Positions 47,936-58,895 of a stretch of DNA of 64,000 nt are shown piece after piece (the first letter of the stretch is position 1; each line of letters opens with the position of its first letter). The DNA is from Sympetrum striolatum (taxonomy: Eukaryota; Arthropoda; Insecta; Odonata; Libellulidae), in NCBI GenBank assembly GCA_947579665.1, contig CANPUZ010000035.1, positions 372,001 through 436,000 on the forward strand. The letters are read 5' to 3'. The notes below the pieces were generated by a model, which worked only from the letters and a program-made list of their open reading frames with translations, had not been told where the DNA came from and searched no databases. The translations under genes were made by a program, and so were the position numbers.

Positions 47936-49144
47936 TCTTTAACATCACTGAGCGGTAAAATTATGGAACATATAATAGCTAGCTCTTTAATGGGTTTTCT
48001 TGAAACGTCCAATTTCATAATTAGGAATCAACATGGTTTTCGTAAGACTCGTTCTTGCGAGTCTCAGCTGGCTTTATTAGTACACGATGTTCTAAACTCT
48101 GCTGAAAAAAATAAGCAAGTCGATGCGATATTTCTAGATTTTCGGAAGGCTTTCGATAAGGTACCTCATCATAAATTGCTGTACAAATTAGAAGTTGCGG
48201 GTATCAATGCAGAAGTTATTAACTGGATAAAAGACTTTCTCACCGATAGAGAGCAACGAGTAGTACTCGATGGTATTAGTTCCAACTTGGTTAAGGTGAC
48301 CTCGGGCGTCCCTCAGGGCAGTGTAATTGGACCATTGTTATTTTTAGTATACATCAACGATCTCAGCAATCACATTGAAAGCAGTGTTAGGATATTCGCA
48401 GACGACACAGTCATTTACAGGGAAATAGATAGTTCAGAGGATAGATTAACCCTTTCGAATGACTTAGATAGAATTATGAACTGGTGCGACGATTGGCAAT
48501 TAGAGCTTAATGTAGAAAAGTGATCGGTAGTTAACTTCTTCGAAAGAAAATCTATAATAAATGATTATTCTTATAGCCTCCGAAGGGTAAACCTAATGAC
48601 AGTGGAATCGGTTAAGTATCTTGGAGTAACTCTCACGAATAATCTATCATGGAGTACCCACATCCGAAATATATGTGGAAAAGCACTTAAGAAACTCGGC
48701 TTCGTCAAAAGAATAGTCGGTAGGAGCGAAGAAAAAGTTTGCGAGCGATGTTACTTAGCGTTTGTTAGGCCTCACCTTGAGTATGCATGTAGTGAATGGG
48801 ACCCCGCCGAGAAATGTTATATTCGGGATTTAGAAATAGTACAACGAAAGGCGATACGATTTGTAAAGAATTGCTACGATAAAACAACGAGTGTCACTCA
48901 GATGCTACAGGAAGCGGGGTGGGAATCATTAGAAGATAGAAGAAAAATTCAAAGGATACATTTATTAAATAAGTTCAGAGAAATTACGTTTTCAGATGAT
49001 GTAACCTATATAATGCGACCCCCCTGTTATATGGGCCGTTCTGATACTGCCAGAAAGATTAGGGAAATAGATGCTAGAACGAATCGTTTCAAAAATTCAT
49101 TTTTTCCGCGAAGTATACACGAAAGCAACCGTTTAGGAAAATAG
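47936..49144 (+). pseudogene. CR1/jockey-like LINE: RT palm, thumb and C-terminus
   Basis: The RT continues with QHGFRKTRSCESQL, the motif A region FLDFRKAFDKVPHHKL, SGVPQGSVIGPLLFLVYIND and the catalytic box IFADDTVIY at about 48390-48415. A TGA interrupts it at 48521-48523, where related proteins have Cys after 'LNVEK'. The second part (48596-49144) carries YLGVTLTNNLSW, RPHLEYACSEWDP and a FFPRSIHESNRLGK ending. With the frameshift, the nested insertion and this stop, the element is inactive but young enough to read clearly. Confidence 0.92.
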
Positions 49145-49215
49145 AGTCAAGGTGCTTGCACCCCCTGCCACAAGCCGAAAGGCGGCTTGCAGGGTTCTTA
49201 CATAGACATAGACAT
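49145..49215 (+). other. LINE 3' end with stem-loop and (ACATAG)n tail
   Basis: The short 3' UTR contains 'caccccctgccacaagccga' and 'ggcggcttgcagggttctta' and ends in ACATAG repeats. The nested element has a matching GC-rich 3' segment, which is probably recognised by the reverse transcriptase. Confidence 0.7.
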
Positions 49216-51190
49216 TATTTCATCAATATTTCGGCAACTTTCAACGGATAGAAAAGAGAAAGAATGTATTATTTATTTATTCAGTTCCACTTAATGTCAG
49301 CTCCAAATTCATTCCTCCTTGTTTAGCCCTGATATATTACCAATAATCAAATTTCGTTCATCTAAGCACGTACAAGTCTCAAGAAAACGTTCGTAATGAG
49401 ATTATAAAAAACCGGCAATCATCTCCGTTATTGTATTACTCCATCTCATCTATTTTTGTTGCACTTCACGCCACGTGCTCTCCGAATTTTTAAGGCAAGC
49501 GGTGGACTCTTCAAAGCATTTCTTACGTGTTGATTTGGCGAATAAATTATTTTCCCTCTCTATTGCAAGGAGTCCGGAGTGGACGATCGGATGTTTTCTC
49601 AAATGGCTCTGAGATAGAGAAAATTAATCACCTTAATTATTAATTTCTTCTAAATATCGCTCTAGTTCGAAAAAGTGGATATTACTCCGAGAAATAGTTA
49701 GTGTGCTGATGAAACGATAGGGAGAAATGCTCTATGCAAGTATTTTCCTATCGGTGACACTTAAATGCTTATAGAGTTACTCGATCAGGTTGACAATGGT
49801 TTCATTTATTCGTTTTAACTATTTAGTGTTCAAATCCTTCGCTTCAATGAGAAACTATCCCCGAGAATTTCTCTACCAATCATCAGAATACTATATTTCC
49901 GCAAATATAAGATTACGGCCATAATAAAAGCGAATTTTTTGTGAGATTTGGCTGTTGGCCAAAGGAAGTGAATAGTGGGGAGTGCGTGAAAAGACGACCG
50001 AGGAAGGGTTGGCTCTATAAACTTGTAACACCTTAATTTATTTTTTACAGGTAATAAACCTTAGGAAAAGGGGATGATCATCATAGTCTATTTGACCATT
50101 TAATGTCTATCTCCAGGTGGCTTGGGAGTGCAGCTTTGGAAATTGAGATGAAAAGTTAAGTGGTATGTGAGGGGTTTGGAGTGGCGCGAGATATCCCTTG
50201 CTTGGGAAACTTGGTCGAAAAAACCTGTTGGTTCGTCGTTAACTTTGAGTGCAATTAATCACTGGGCATACAAGCCATAGTCTAATTCTTCTTAAATGAT
50301 GTGGTATTGAAAAAGGGATGAGGCAAATGGTTTCTTCTAATTACCTACCAATAGAATGCAAATTAGTAACACACTCGAAATTCTACGTTATTTCAACGTG
50401 TGAAAAGACGAAGAATTAATACTGATATGGAGTTAATATCGAGTAACACTTCTGCTCCCAACGTAAGACTCAAAATTGATGCCAATTCTCATCTTCTCAA
50501 ACAAAAATATCATACAGTGCTTGTTCGATTTGGAGCTCTGAGAGGTTAAACATGAACCCAAAGACTCGATTGAATTATGGAAATTTGCGACGGGTTCATT
50601 TAAAAACCAATGATTGCGATTCTATAATATGAATATGGAAATGATAAAATTTGATATGATGTGATAATAATGAAATTTGAAAGTTATTCGGCATGGTTGA
50701 TTGACTTGGCTGAGCTAGAGGCGGGAATTGAAGCAAAACATTTCATCAATATATAACGAAAGAATTTATTGTTTCAGTCCCCCCTTGACTGCGGCGGAAA
50801 TAAAATGCATTGCATTCGTATTCACAATCTGTTCATAGCATTATAGACCTGGATTTTGACGCTTTCCCACACAATGATCTGCAGTTATAATTTAACATGT
50901 TTTACATACTTTTAAAGAGCAATTATTTGTCTTTAAAATGATGAGCATTTAAAGTCGATATCGTGTTGTTTTACATAATCTGAGTCGATGTGAAACTAAT
51001 CAAAACAAGGTGAGTTCGCGGATATTCTCGTCTCAGCAATGTTTACACGATTGCAGTACCACGACCATGCATCACAGAAAAACCAAAACTTCAGCAAAAG
51101 TGTGGCATATAATCCTAAATCTTGCTTTGTGATTTCGAGATCCGATCTTCATTGGTTTTATTATAAGCATCTGAATTTAAAATCAATCTA
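49216..51190. repeat. Diverged local repeat, copy 2, then unrecognised DNA
   Basis: 49216-50700 matches blocks of 43200-45654. The remainder to 51190 shows nothing recognisable. Confidence 0.45.
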
Positions 51191-52251
51191 CAGTAGAACC
51201 CCGGTAATCCGGACACTCGCTAATCCGGAACCCTCGGTAATCCGGACGGTCCATTGGGAGTTATGGAAACCCTCAACTTCTTCTTGTGAACATATAAACA
51301 TGTATATTAGTAACAAGAAACGAGAGGTGGACAGACTATTTTAAAAATGTCTCCATTAGCTGCAATGATGTGATGGAGAGCGAAGTATTTCGTTTATTGT
51401 GGTAACACATCTAAGTTGTGATACCTTTCTGAGACAACATTTTTCGATTAGAGGAATGCTTAATATGTGCGAGACTAAACAACTTCGAAAGACAATAAGT
51501 TTTCAGTTGCAGCAGGGTATCACTTCTCAAAACATTACGTTCATTAAAAAGCTATGAGAGAAGAGGCGTGAAAAACAATCCTTCCCTTTGATAGACGTCC
51601 AATGAGGATGGCCATGCATGGGATATAGAGTTGTTGTTTATAAGCGAGAAAAGCTAAACAATTTTAAGCTTTAATGGCCGTGACAGAGTGGTGAGCTAAG
51701 CTCAAGTTAAAACCTCATGTGGGTAGGATATAAATTAGGTCCATTTTTCCAGTGCTATAACAATTTTGCTGAGAGACGGCTGGTCACGTGAAAAGATGAG
51801 GTACGATCCATCCCCTCAGTATAACTTGGTTCTTCCGATTCTCTGTGTCTTCGTTTTGTTTTCGCCGGTTTTTAAAACCTAAAGTGACGTCCTTTTCCGT
51901 CCGATATGATGATGACCACCCTGTAGACTCCGTCAAAATTTCTCATTGTGAGGCTTTGGCGGCACTCAGTACATCATTAAAGTGGGCCGAGGAGCAAAAT
52001 TTTGAAGCACATGATATAATGCTCTTTAGACGTTTTAGAAACCGCACACTTTATTTAAAAATGAGAACGGTCGCGCAAAAGAATAGAACTGACTTTTTTG
52101 CTCGCTGATAATATTCATTTACTTAATATGTTGTAATACCTTATGTAATATATACATGCATTATCTATACAATATAATTTTTGAGAAAAAATGATTTTTA
52201 CGTTATTTTTGAAAACCTCGCTAATCCGGAAACCCGGATTCTGTTCTACTG
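51191..52251 (+). mobile_element. pogo/Tigger-type transposon remnant, 1061 bp
   Basis: Starts CAGTAGAACCCCGGTAATCCGG and ends CCGGATTCTGTTCTACTG, flanked by TA on both sides (51189-51190 and 52252-52253), as in Tc1/mariner-pogo elements. 'taatccgga' is repeated inside both ends. An 87-codon frame (51845-52108) keeps the transposase C-terminal tail: ISHCEALAALSTSLKWAEEQ and a final TDFF. The DNA-binding and DDE regions are missing, so this is an internally deleted copy. Confidence 0.88.
51845..52108 (+). pseudogene. pogo/Tigger transposase C-terminal tail
   Basis: The 87-residue frame holds HCEALAALSTSLKWAEEQ, IMLFRRFRNRT and NRTDFF. Tigger/jerky-type proteins typically end with an acidic helical segment, a basic segment and a TDFF-like PCNA-binding (PIP-box-like) terminus. 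No catalytic residues are present. Confidence 0.6.
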
Positions 52252-52448
52252 TACTTCGTCGATTTTTATCCTATGAAATTGGAATTTTTGCTGTACGCTC
52301 TTTAATCTATTTAGCGATAAGATAAGCGACAGCGATTTTCTTTAAAATGCATTGGGAAGAGAGATACGAGGTAGTCTATTATAATGACGTCGCTCCATTG
52401 GACTTCACTCCCACAGCTCAGGGAAGCGATTCATTGTTTATATCAAGT
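52252..52448. other. Short unassigned spacer
   Basis: Between the pogo remnant and the lone TB unit; nothing recognised. Confidence 0.4.
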
Positions 52449-53164
52449 ACGAGTAAAATATTGCTTGCATTCTGCAAGCATGTTGATAACACAAATTTCA
52501 AGTCGACATCATATCGAGAGGGTCATCAAAAGTAGAAAAAGTATTGAAAATATTCACAAAATTCGCTGCAATTTCTCCGTCCGGCATCAAACCTGGGTCT
52601 TCCTGATCATAATTAATATGATAAACAACAAAGGATTACCGTCTCTAACTATGTGTGAAAACTCAAGCAGTAATATTGGCTGCAACTGCCTCAAACGACG
52701 TCCTACTTTTCCCATATATTAGAAAAGTTAGAAAAGTTATTGTGCTCTGGCATCGAACCCAGGAATAGTACGCTGTTATGAATTTTTTTTCTTAAACCAA
52801 TTCTTACCATCCATGTTCTAGCCAAGCATCCTATCATTTCGATAAGTGCATCAAAAAAAATAATGAAAAACTACTCCCATGTATTTTAAAGGGCAGATAT
52901 TTGCATCTTCCTAGCATCGAACCCAGGATATTTCTCGTGAAAGTCATTTATGTTTTTGATAGATTATGACCATATATATAGGCTCCTTGAGTTTTAATTC
53001 TCTACGTATCCAGGAAGTATTTTTTAAGAATTTCGGAAAATCAAAGCAATGCATTTAAATGGAAAAAATCGGGACTTTGGGGCGGTTACACGTTATGGCC
53101 AATGCGTCGTAAAAATTTCAAGTCAATGACTCTTGTGGTTTATGCTGTGAATTAGTATCCTATC
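52449..53164 (+). repeat. Lone TB unit U10 (subclass b, internally shortened)
   Basis: Starts exactly at 'acgagtaaaat' with a variant hairpin (GCTTGCATTCTGCAAGC) and ends with the 'gtgaattagtatcc' form of end B. A linker with the complement 20-mer follows at about 53180-53210. It is about 370 bp shorter than other units, having lost two or more sub-repeats. It sits in unrelated DNA, so TB units also occur singly. Confidence 0.88.
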
Positions 53165-53225
53165 TATCTATATCCCTATATATATGAATGAATCCGGAGA
53201 AGCATCTATATGTAATAGATACCAT

Positions 53226-53640
53226 CTTGAAGTGAAAATAAACTTAGGGGTCTAAAAAATAGGGTAAATTTCTAGGCAAAGAATTATATGTTTATCTTCA
53301 GTAGTAAAGGAGACATCGATTTTCTCCCTAACGGTGTGAAACTATAAATTTAACTATAATTTTGATTACAAAAATTTCCTCTGGTTTTTCATGTTATTTA
53401 ATAGAAACGGATCTCTTCTCAGAACTTGTGAAATGTACGTCGCAGGATGAGAGCAGAAATCAGTTTTTGAAATACCATAATATTTCTGTTTCAATTTTTT
53501 TTATTTTATGAAGTATTTGTGCTAGTGTTCATCATCGAATGCAAAATTTTCCACGAGTGCAAGTATTTGGTTCCGGAGTTAAATGAAAAGATTCATTGAA
53601 GGGTTAACTAGTTATATATTCGATATGAGAAGGCGTGACT
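53226..53640. other. Unrecognised DNA
   Basis: No element end or domain seen. Confidence 0.4.
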
Positions 53641-53830
53641 TCGTGGAAAGCCATTTGCAGAAGGAAAACACATCTTACTTTTCCACAGAAAACTTATTTT
53701 GCGACCGGTTTCATAAGCGAGCTTACATCTTCAGGCACTGAGAAAATATTTGTCACAGTATATATAGGATAGTGGAAGGGGTGAAGGGTTAAAAATGGGG
53801 AGAGGTGTGGGTGCATCGTGGGAATAACTT
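53641..53830 (+). repeat. Probable Penelope-type terminal-repeat segment
   Basis: 'aacttattttgcgaccggtt' followed by 'cgagcttacatcttcagg' is the kind of GACCGGTTTC...CATCTTCAG text seen in Penelope-like terminal repeats, then a G-rich 'tataggatagtggaagg' region. On the minus strand, 53734-53700 reads CTGAAGATG, a TAAGC/GCTTA stem and GAAAC, a hammerhead-like core. The borders are approximate. Confidence 0.5.
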
Positions 53831-53899
53831 GCTTGGTAGGGAGAGCAAGGGTGAGGGGTTCAGGAATAAATGGTCGTTGGCCAGCATACCATCCTTCGG

Positions 53900-54520
53900 G
53901 AAAATCCTTATCTCTACTTCCTTTGCTGGAAGGCCATCCTGGCTGAATTCTTCATGTGCAATTTAGAAGAAAAACTCTTCAGTTCCGGCAACACATTATT
54001 AAAACATTCTCTTTATTGGAAACGATATGTCGACGACATATTCTGTGTCAGGGGCGGCAGTTATAGGCAACTGAGCATGTTCCTAAATAAATTAAACTCC
54101 CTCCATCCTAACCTCAGCTTCACAATGGAAATAGGAACGAACCGCGCCATAAACTTTCTAGATATCACAAATCTATAGAGAACGGAAAATCAACTTTTGA
54201 AATCTATCGAAAACCAGTGTATACCGACCAAATCATCCCAAATTTTGCGTTCCATCACTTTTCCCAAAAGCACGCGGCTCTTCATTCCATGTTGCTAATA
54301 ACAATCCCCCTCTCCCCAGATAAATGTAATAAGGAATTAAACACCATTAAAATCATAGCCAAATCCAACGGATACAGCATAGCTCTAATCGAAAAACTTT
54401 TTAAAAAGAAAATCAGGAACAAAGCCTTGCAAAAGATAACCCCCAGCCTCCTCCCCGCTGACAATACACCCATTACCTGGCGGAGGCTTCCCTTTCTGCG
54501 AAAATTTCATACAAAATAAG
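53900..54520 (+). pseudogene. Penelope-like element: reverse transcriptase fragment
   Basis: Readable from ILAEFFMCNLEEKL (the 'LAE.FM..LE' block) through the catalytic KRYVDDIFCV near 54022-54050 and LNSLHPNLSFTMEIGTNRAI, then NFLDI. A stop at 54176-54178 interrupts it. The frame resumes with PVYTDQIIPNFAFHHFSQKH and a basic segment. YVDD and the following order of blocks fit Penelope-like RTs rather than LTR or LINE types. The N-terminal half is missing. Confidence 0.85.
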
Positions 54521-54863
54521 CAACGTTTTTCCCCATAACATTAGACCCGCGTTTCGCTCCCCCAACAATATACTAAGATTGCTAGGGAATTCAAAAGACC
54601 CAAAGAATCCAGTAGCGGGGTCTACGAACTGTCATGTGCTAACTGCCCCACCAAATATATCGGAAGGACTGGGAGGAACCTGTGCGTCAGAGCACCAAAG
54701 AGACTACCGCCTGAAGAGAGGACAACCTTTCTCGAGCTTCGCCATTCACCTCCTAGACAATGGACATACCAGCGATTTCAAACCAAAACGCCTACATCAG
54801 GGGGAGAATTCCCGCCGCGTAGACCTCCTGGAGGAAGGAGTTTCCATTCTAGAATTCAATTAA
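54521..54863 (+). pseudogene. Penelope-like element: GIY-YIG endonuclease domain
   Basis: The segment reads VYELSCANCPTKYIGRTGRN at about 54612-54671, the GIY-YIG core as VY...KYIG. After a frameshift near 54685 it continues EHQRDYRLKRGQPFSSFAIH, LLDNGH and the family's terminal LLEEGVSILEFN, with the stop at 54861-54863. A GIY-YIG domain fused to RT is the hallmark of canonical Penelope elements. Frameshifts make it inactive. Confidence 0.85.
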
Positions 54864-55059
54864 ACGCAAATACGAAATCAACGTTTCTACGCATTAAATA
54901 AACTTATGCAATGATTTTAACAGTTTAAGTCACTAACTTTAACAGAGAATTAAATAAATTAGTCGGGCAATTTTTCACATTTACTAATTTGTTACTCAAT
55001 AGAAATTCCAACCAATTCTCGGAATAATATACCATATAACACAATACTTCGTATGAATA
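54864..55059. other. AT-rich spacer after the Penelope-like element
   Basis: May include its 3' flank; no terminal repeat was recognised. Confidence 0.4.
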
Positions 55060-55255
55060 GATTATTTTATTGGACTATATAAGCCATTGGAAGACTGCAA
55101 TTGAGGGAAGAATCCAACGGAAAACAAAGGGAAAGACAAAAGATGTTGGATGACATAAGGGGTTGGATTAACTATAGGGAAATGAAAGATATGGCGCTAA
55201 ATAGGGATTTTTGAGTTTACATGAACCTATCGAAAGGTTATCACTCATGAATAAA
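55060..55255 (+). pseudogene. 5'-truncated L-A LINE fragment
   Basis: Encodes the basic C-terminal region (AIEGRIQRKTKGK-like, then DDIRGWINYREMKDMALNRD after frame changes) and 'ttacatgaacctatcgaaag'. The same order closes the minus-strand LINE at 21720-21800 ('cacatgaacctactgaaagg'). Confidence 0.65.
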
Positions 55256-55573
55256 TAAGCTCTTGGTTGCCAAGAAAAGTTTTTGCCAATGGACCACATT
55301 TGCCGATTCACCAAAAAAAATAGCTTTCGGCAGCTCAATTAAATTTTAATTCATTCCCGATTTCAGAAAAAGGATAGCAGTGAAGGAGGATTTGATACGA
55401 TAAATTCAGTCTTGTTTCTAATCTCTTTTCTTTTTTCCGAGCTGCGACTGAGAGCATTTTGTTGCCATTAAAGGCAATTACACCTTCTCTCACCTTTTCC
55501 TCGCATTCACAGACAATGTGCTTTACAAAGCACATGCGAGAAATTCTTTTCATTTCCTTGCCGTAGATTTTAC
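55256..55573. other. Unrecognised DNA
   Basis: One short minus-strand open frame (55335-55553) shows no domain. Confidence 0.4.
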
Positions 55574-56869
55574 GAATAGGCGTGCTTTATATTATTCGTA
55601 AGAGTGGTCCCAATTTATACGACTTATATTTATTCTATTATTTTTGCACGGGTAATTTTGACTCACTTCAAAAACATCAACGACGGAGCATTTACTTAGG
55701 CTAGAATTCGAATACCATTTCTGCACCACATTTGAATTAGGACTTAATAACTTGGGAGTAAACAGTCTTCATAATTTTCATTTACCTTCATCTTCCAAAC
55801 AAAATCATTAAATATTCTCCATTCTCTTCCTTTCAAAGCTGCCCTGTCTGCAATTACCTATCTATTTTCCCAAATTTAGCGAAAGGCACTTGACTCAAGG
55901 ATGAGCGGGCTAAAATATTTTCCCTACCTAAGCTCGCGTGTTTTAATTGCGAAGTGGAAATGGATCGCCGTAGTGAACAAAGCAACTATCGCTATTACGA
56001 GTAAATACATATCGCGTGACGTTTAATCCTTTCGAATCACAAGATTTCAACCATTATTTGAAGCAATTTAACTAACCCGAAATCGATCGATGCTTGACTT
56101 TTCAAATTCATCGATTTCGCGAGGAATTAGAAAATTTCCCAAAGTTTTCTATACATTATGCTGATGCCTGTGAGCTTTAATGTAACATTTAAGTTCCAAT
56201 CCAACTCATTCCCCCTAAAATTGTACAATTTAAGGGAATGGGTTGGGTGGAAGAGTAGACTTTTAGTCTCAAACTTCCCCAAATAATGACGTTTCGATAT
56301 TATTATTATTTCTATCATCATTTCAAAGTAAATTTTTATTTACACTCATTAAACTTTAATTTTTCCCTGGTGACTTCAACGAGTGCGAGACGTGCTTCGG
56401 CACGCGGTCATAAGAGGGGTTGCCAGATTGAAAGGAAAAATAATTCTAATGTCTCCGCCAAACTGCTGCTGCAAAATAGTAATTACTTGATTAAAATTTC
56501 AAGCTCAATATGCTCAGATTACAGCAACTCTTTTATTGACATTTGCTCTCTTTTTTTAGTAAATTGTAATACAAAAGAGACTTAATACAATTTTCATTAC
56601 AAACTACTCTAAGATATGGAATTTTATATTTCAGCTTTTAAATAACTCAGAGATGAAAAAATAAAATTATACTAGCAATAGCAATTGTCTAAATTTTGAT
56701 AAAGCTGACTTGTACAACTTCACACTTAGCAGGGAATATTGAAAGTAAGTATTTACAAATAATTATTTACATGCAAGTAATTTTGTAAGTATTATAGAGG
56801 TAGCAGCTAAACTACTTGATTCATCACTTATAACAAATGTTACTTAGATTGCCTCAGATATCCAAAGTT

Positions 56870-57122
56870 AATAAAAATAATAATATTTTATTCAGCCAAA
56901 GATCCAGTACAGGATATAGGTTTCGTCAGTACAAAGAAAATTAACAGTAGGAGAGGTTATCTTCAATACTATAAAATATTCTCTCAATTAAGAAAGACTT
57001 AAATTTGCACTTAAAAGTGGTAATTGACATATTATTCTTAAGATAGTCAGGGATTTTATTGTACAGTATAAGGCCCATGTGCCTGGGTCCAAGATAGTTA
57101 GATCTAACCGCCAGCCAACTGC
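56870..57122 (-). pseudogene. LINE C-terminal fragment with 3' tail (copy B)
   Basis: Same reading as 29411-29665: HMGLILYNKIPDYLK, then a FYSIEDNL ending, a stop at 56943-56941, and an AATAAA with (ATT)n tail. Confidence 0.75.
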
Positions 57123-57210
57123 CAAACCAAAAAGATACAGCTGGAAGTAAATGTAACCAAACGAGCCCCCTATATTAACCGGAGGAGAAATCTCATGCAT
57201 CACTTCGCTC

Positions 57211-57255
57211 CTGAAGATGGTTCCGGAGACAGGGACCGAAACGTTGAGAGACGTA
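57211..57255 (+). ncRNA. Hammerhead-ribozyme-like core (copy B)
   Basis: Identical to 29752-29796: CTGAAGA, a GGTTCC/GGGACC stem, GAAA, an ACGT/ACGT stem and a GTA triplet. Confidence 0.4.
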
Positions 57256-57345
57256 GAAGAAACCACCCGCCTTGTAAACTGAGAGAACTTTATCCATAAT
57301 ATTCGCCGGGAAAACACCAGATCTTTTCTAGTTAGATCTAGTACG

Positions 57346-58120
57346 TACAAAAGGAACATGCAAGTTATTAACATTCCGAGTCCTATGATGATGCACATCA
57401 GCGTTTGTAACAAAGTGCTTCAAATTACATCTTGTATGTTCAACAATAGTAAGTATAATAAAACATGGAATAGGTAACACATTAATGTTGATGTTTAGGC
57501 TGTAATTGGTATTTGTATGATAAATAGATTGTAAGGAATGCATGGTTTAAACATAAAAATACATATGCATGCAAATGTTGCAGAAGTGAACAAAGATTGC
57601 GATTGACTTTGAGGGTGATTGTGAAGAAGTAGCAGGAGAAGAAGGTAAAATGAAACGATAAGATATGATGGGATATTAATGAAAGCAGAAAGGTAGATAA
57701 CAGAATAAAGATATACAGAGCAGAAATTCACAGACAGCCAAAGATGGAATGGAATCCATTTTAAATGAGCTTAATTGGAGGTTTCACTGAATATTGAAAG
57801 CATGTTGAAAAAAATGAGAATATTTTAATATGAATTTCAGTAATAGCTTTCAAATAATCTATTAATTAGGGAAGGATATCAACAGAGGAAATAATTGATT
57901 TATTTAAAAAACTTATCAATCTTAAAATAAAACACAATTGATAGCAAATATTTGATGCCTAGCAAATGGACGACCTTTTTCCAATGAATACTTATGTGCT
58001 CAGGCCTACAATGAAAAAATACTCTCCTATTAAATAATTATATTAAGATATAACCCTAGTAGCACAATTTGTGATCACAACATGCTTGAAACATTTCAGT
58101 GAAACATTTTAGAAATTTTT
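57346..58120. other. Unrecognised AT-rich DNA
   Basis: No gene or element end recognised. Confidence 0.4.
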
Positions 58121-58232
58121 AAAATGTGCCTAGCACATTTTGGGTATGAAATTTTTGCTGGGTAAAAATGCGCCAAAAATGTGCCGTCAACATTTCGGTT
58201 AAAATAGGTCGAAAATGTGCTATACACATTTT
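58121..58232. repeat. Cluster of AAAATGTGC foldbacks
   Basis: Perfect inverted repeats: AAAATGTGC/GCACATTTT at 58121-58141 (3-nt loop) and AAAATGTG/CACATTTT at 58212-58232, with another 'aaaatgtgcc' between. Possibly a MITE core. Confidence 0.55.
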
Positions 58233-58394
58233 AATGTAAATCTTTCGAGCGCTCGTTATATTCCAGATAATACTGAGTTTTTCACAAAATAATCTACGAA
58301 AACACAGGATATTATACAAGGTTTCAAATAAAATAAGGCTCTCATTAGTAAAAGAAATCAATGGCTACCTAATAATTGCATGTTAATGAAGTAA

Positions 58395-58895
58395 AGTGAA
58401 ATTTTACCTGGAAGGTAAAATTGGAAATTTATCAAGTCTTCATTAGCCCTTCCTTTTACTTAAACTAGGTGACTATGAATTCTCTTTTCAGCTGAATGAT
58501 GCATTATTAACAATAATACTTATCGATCACACATCAAATTTCCCTACGGACAAACAAACGTTTTCATAATCCCTTACTTTTAATTAAACAGCTACCCACA
58601 TAGCAGAATCACATCTCAGAGGGGTAAAATTTAAAAAATTTTTTTCCAAAAAGTGTGAAAGTGAAATTTTACCGTGAAATGTTTGATCGAGTAGTATTAA
58701 TAATATAGTCATTCAGCTGATAAGTGATTTAGAATGTTTCCTTTTATTAATATTCATCGTGTTTTCAAATACCTTGGAGATGTCACGAAAGGTCACTGAG
58801 GCATCTCCTAGACATCTTGTTAGACATTCGAGATACCTCTGAGGGTAAAATTTCACTGAATTTTTCCCAAAAAGTGTGAAAGTGAAATTTTACCC
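58395..58895. repeat. Three foldbacks of a GGTAAAATTTCAC motif
   Basis: Inverted pairs at 58399-58422 (9-bp arms), 58623-58673 (10-bp arms) and 58843-58895 (15-bp perfect arms GGGTAAAATTTCACT). The last two also share the loop 'ccaaaaagtgtgaa'. Confidence 0.65.

Larger units (their letters stand above)
55574..57345. repeat. Composite repeat block, copy B (uninterrupted)
   Basis: Nearly identical to 24456-29895 without the Transib. It provides the empty site 'tggatcgccgtagtgaac' near 55960-55980. Small differences (for example an extra 'gcac' near 55650) show the copies have diverged slightly. Confidence 0.9.

Noticed and set aside
57495..57731. Minus-strand open frame with hydrophobic segments
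   Set aside because: Looks membrane-like only because of T-rich codons; no homology or start context.
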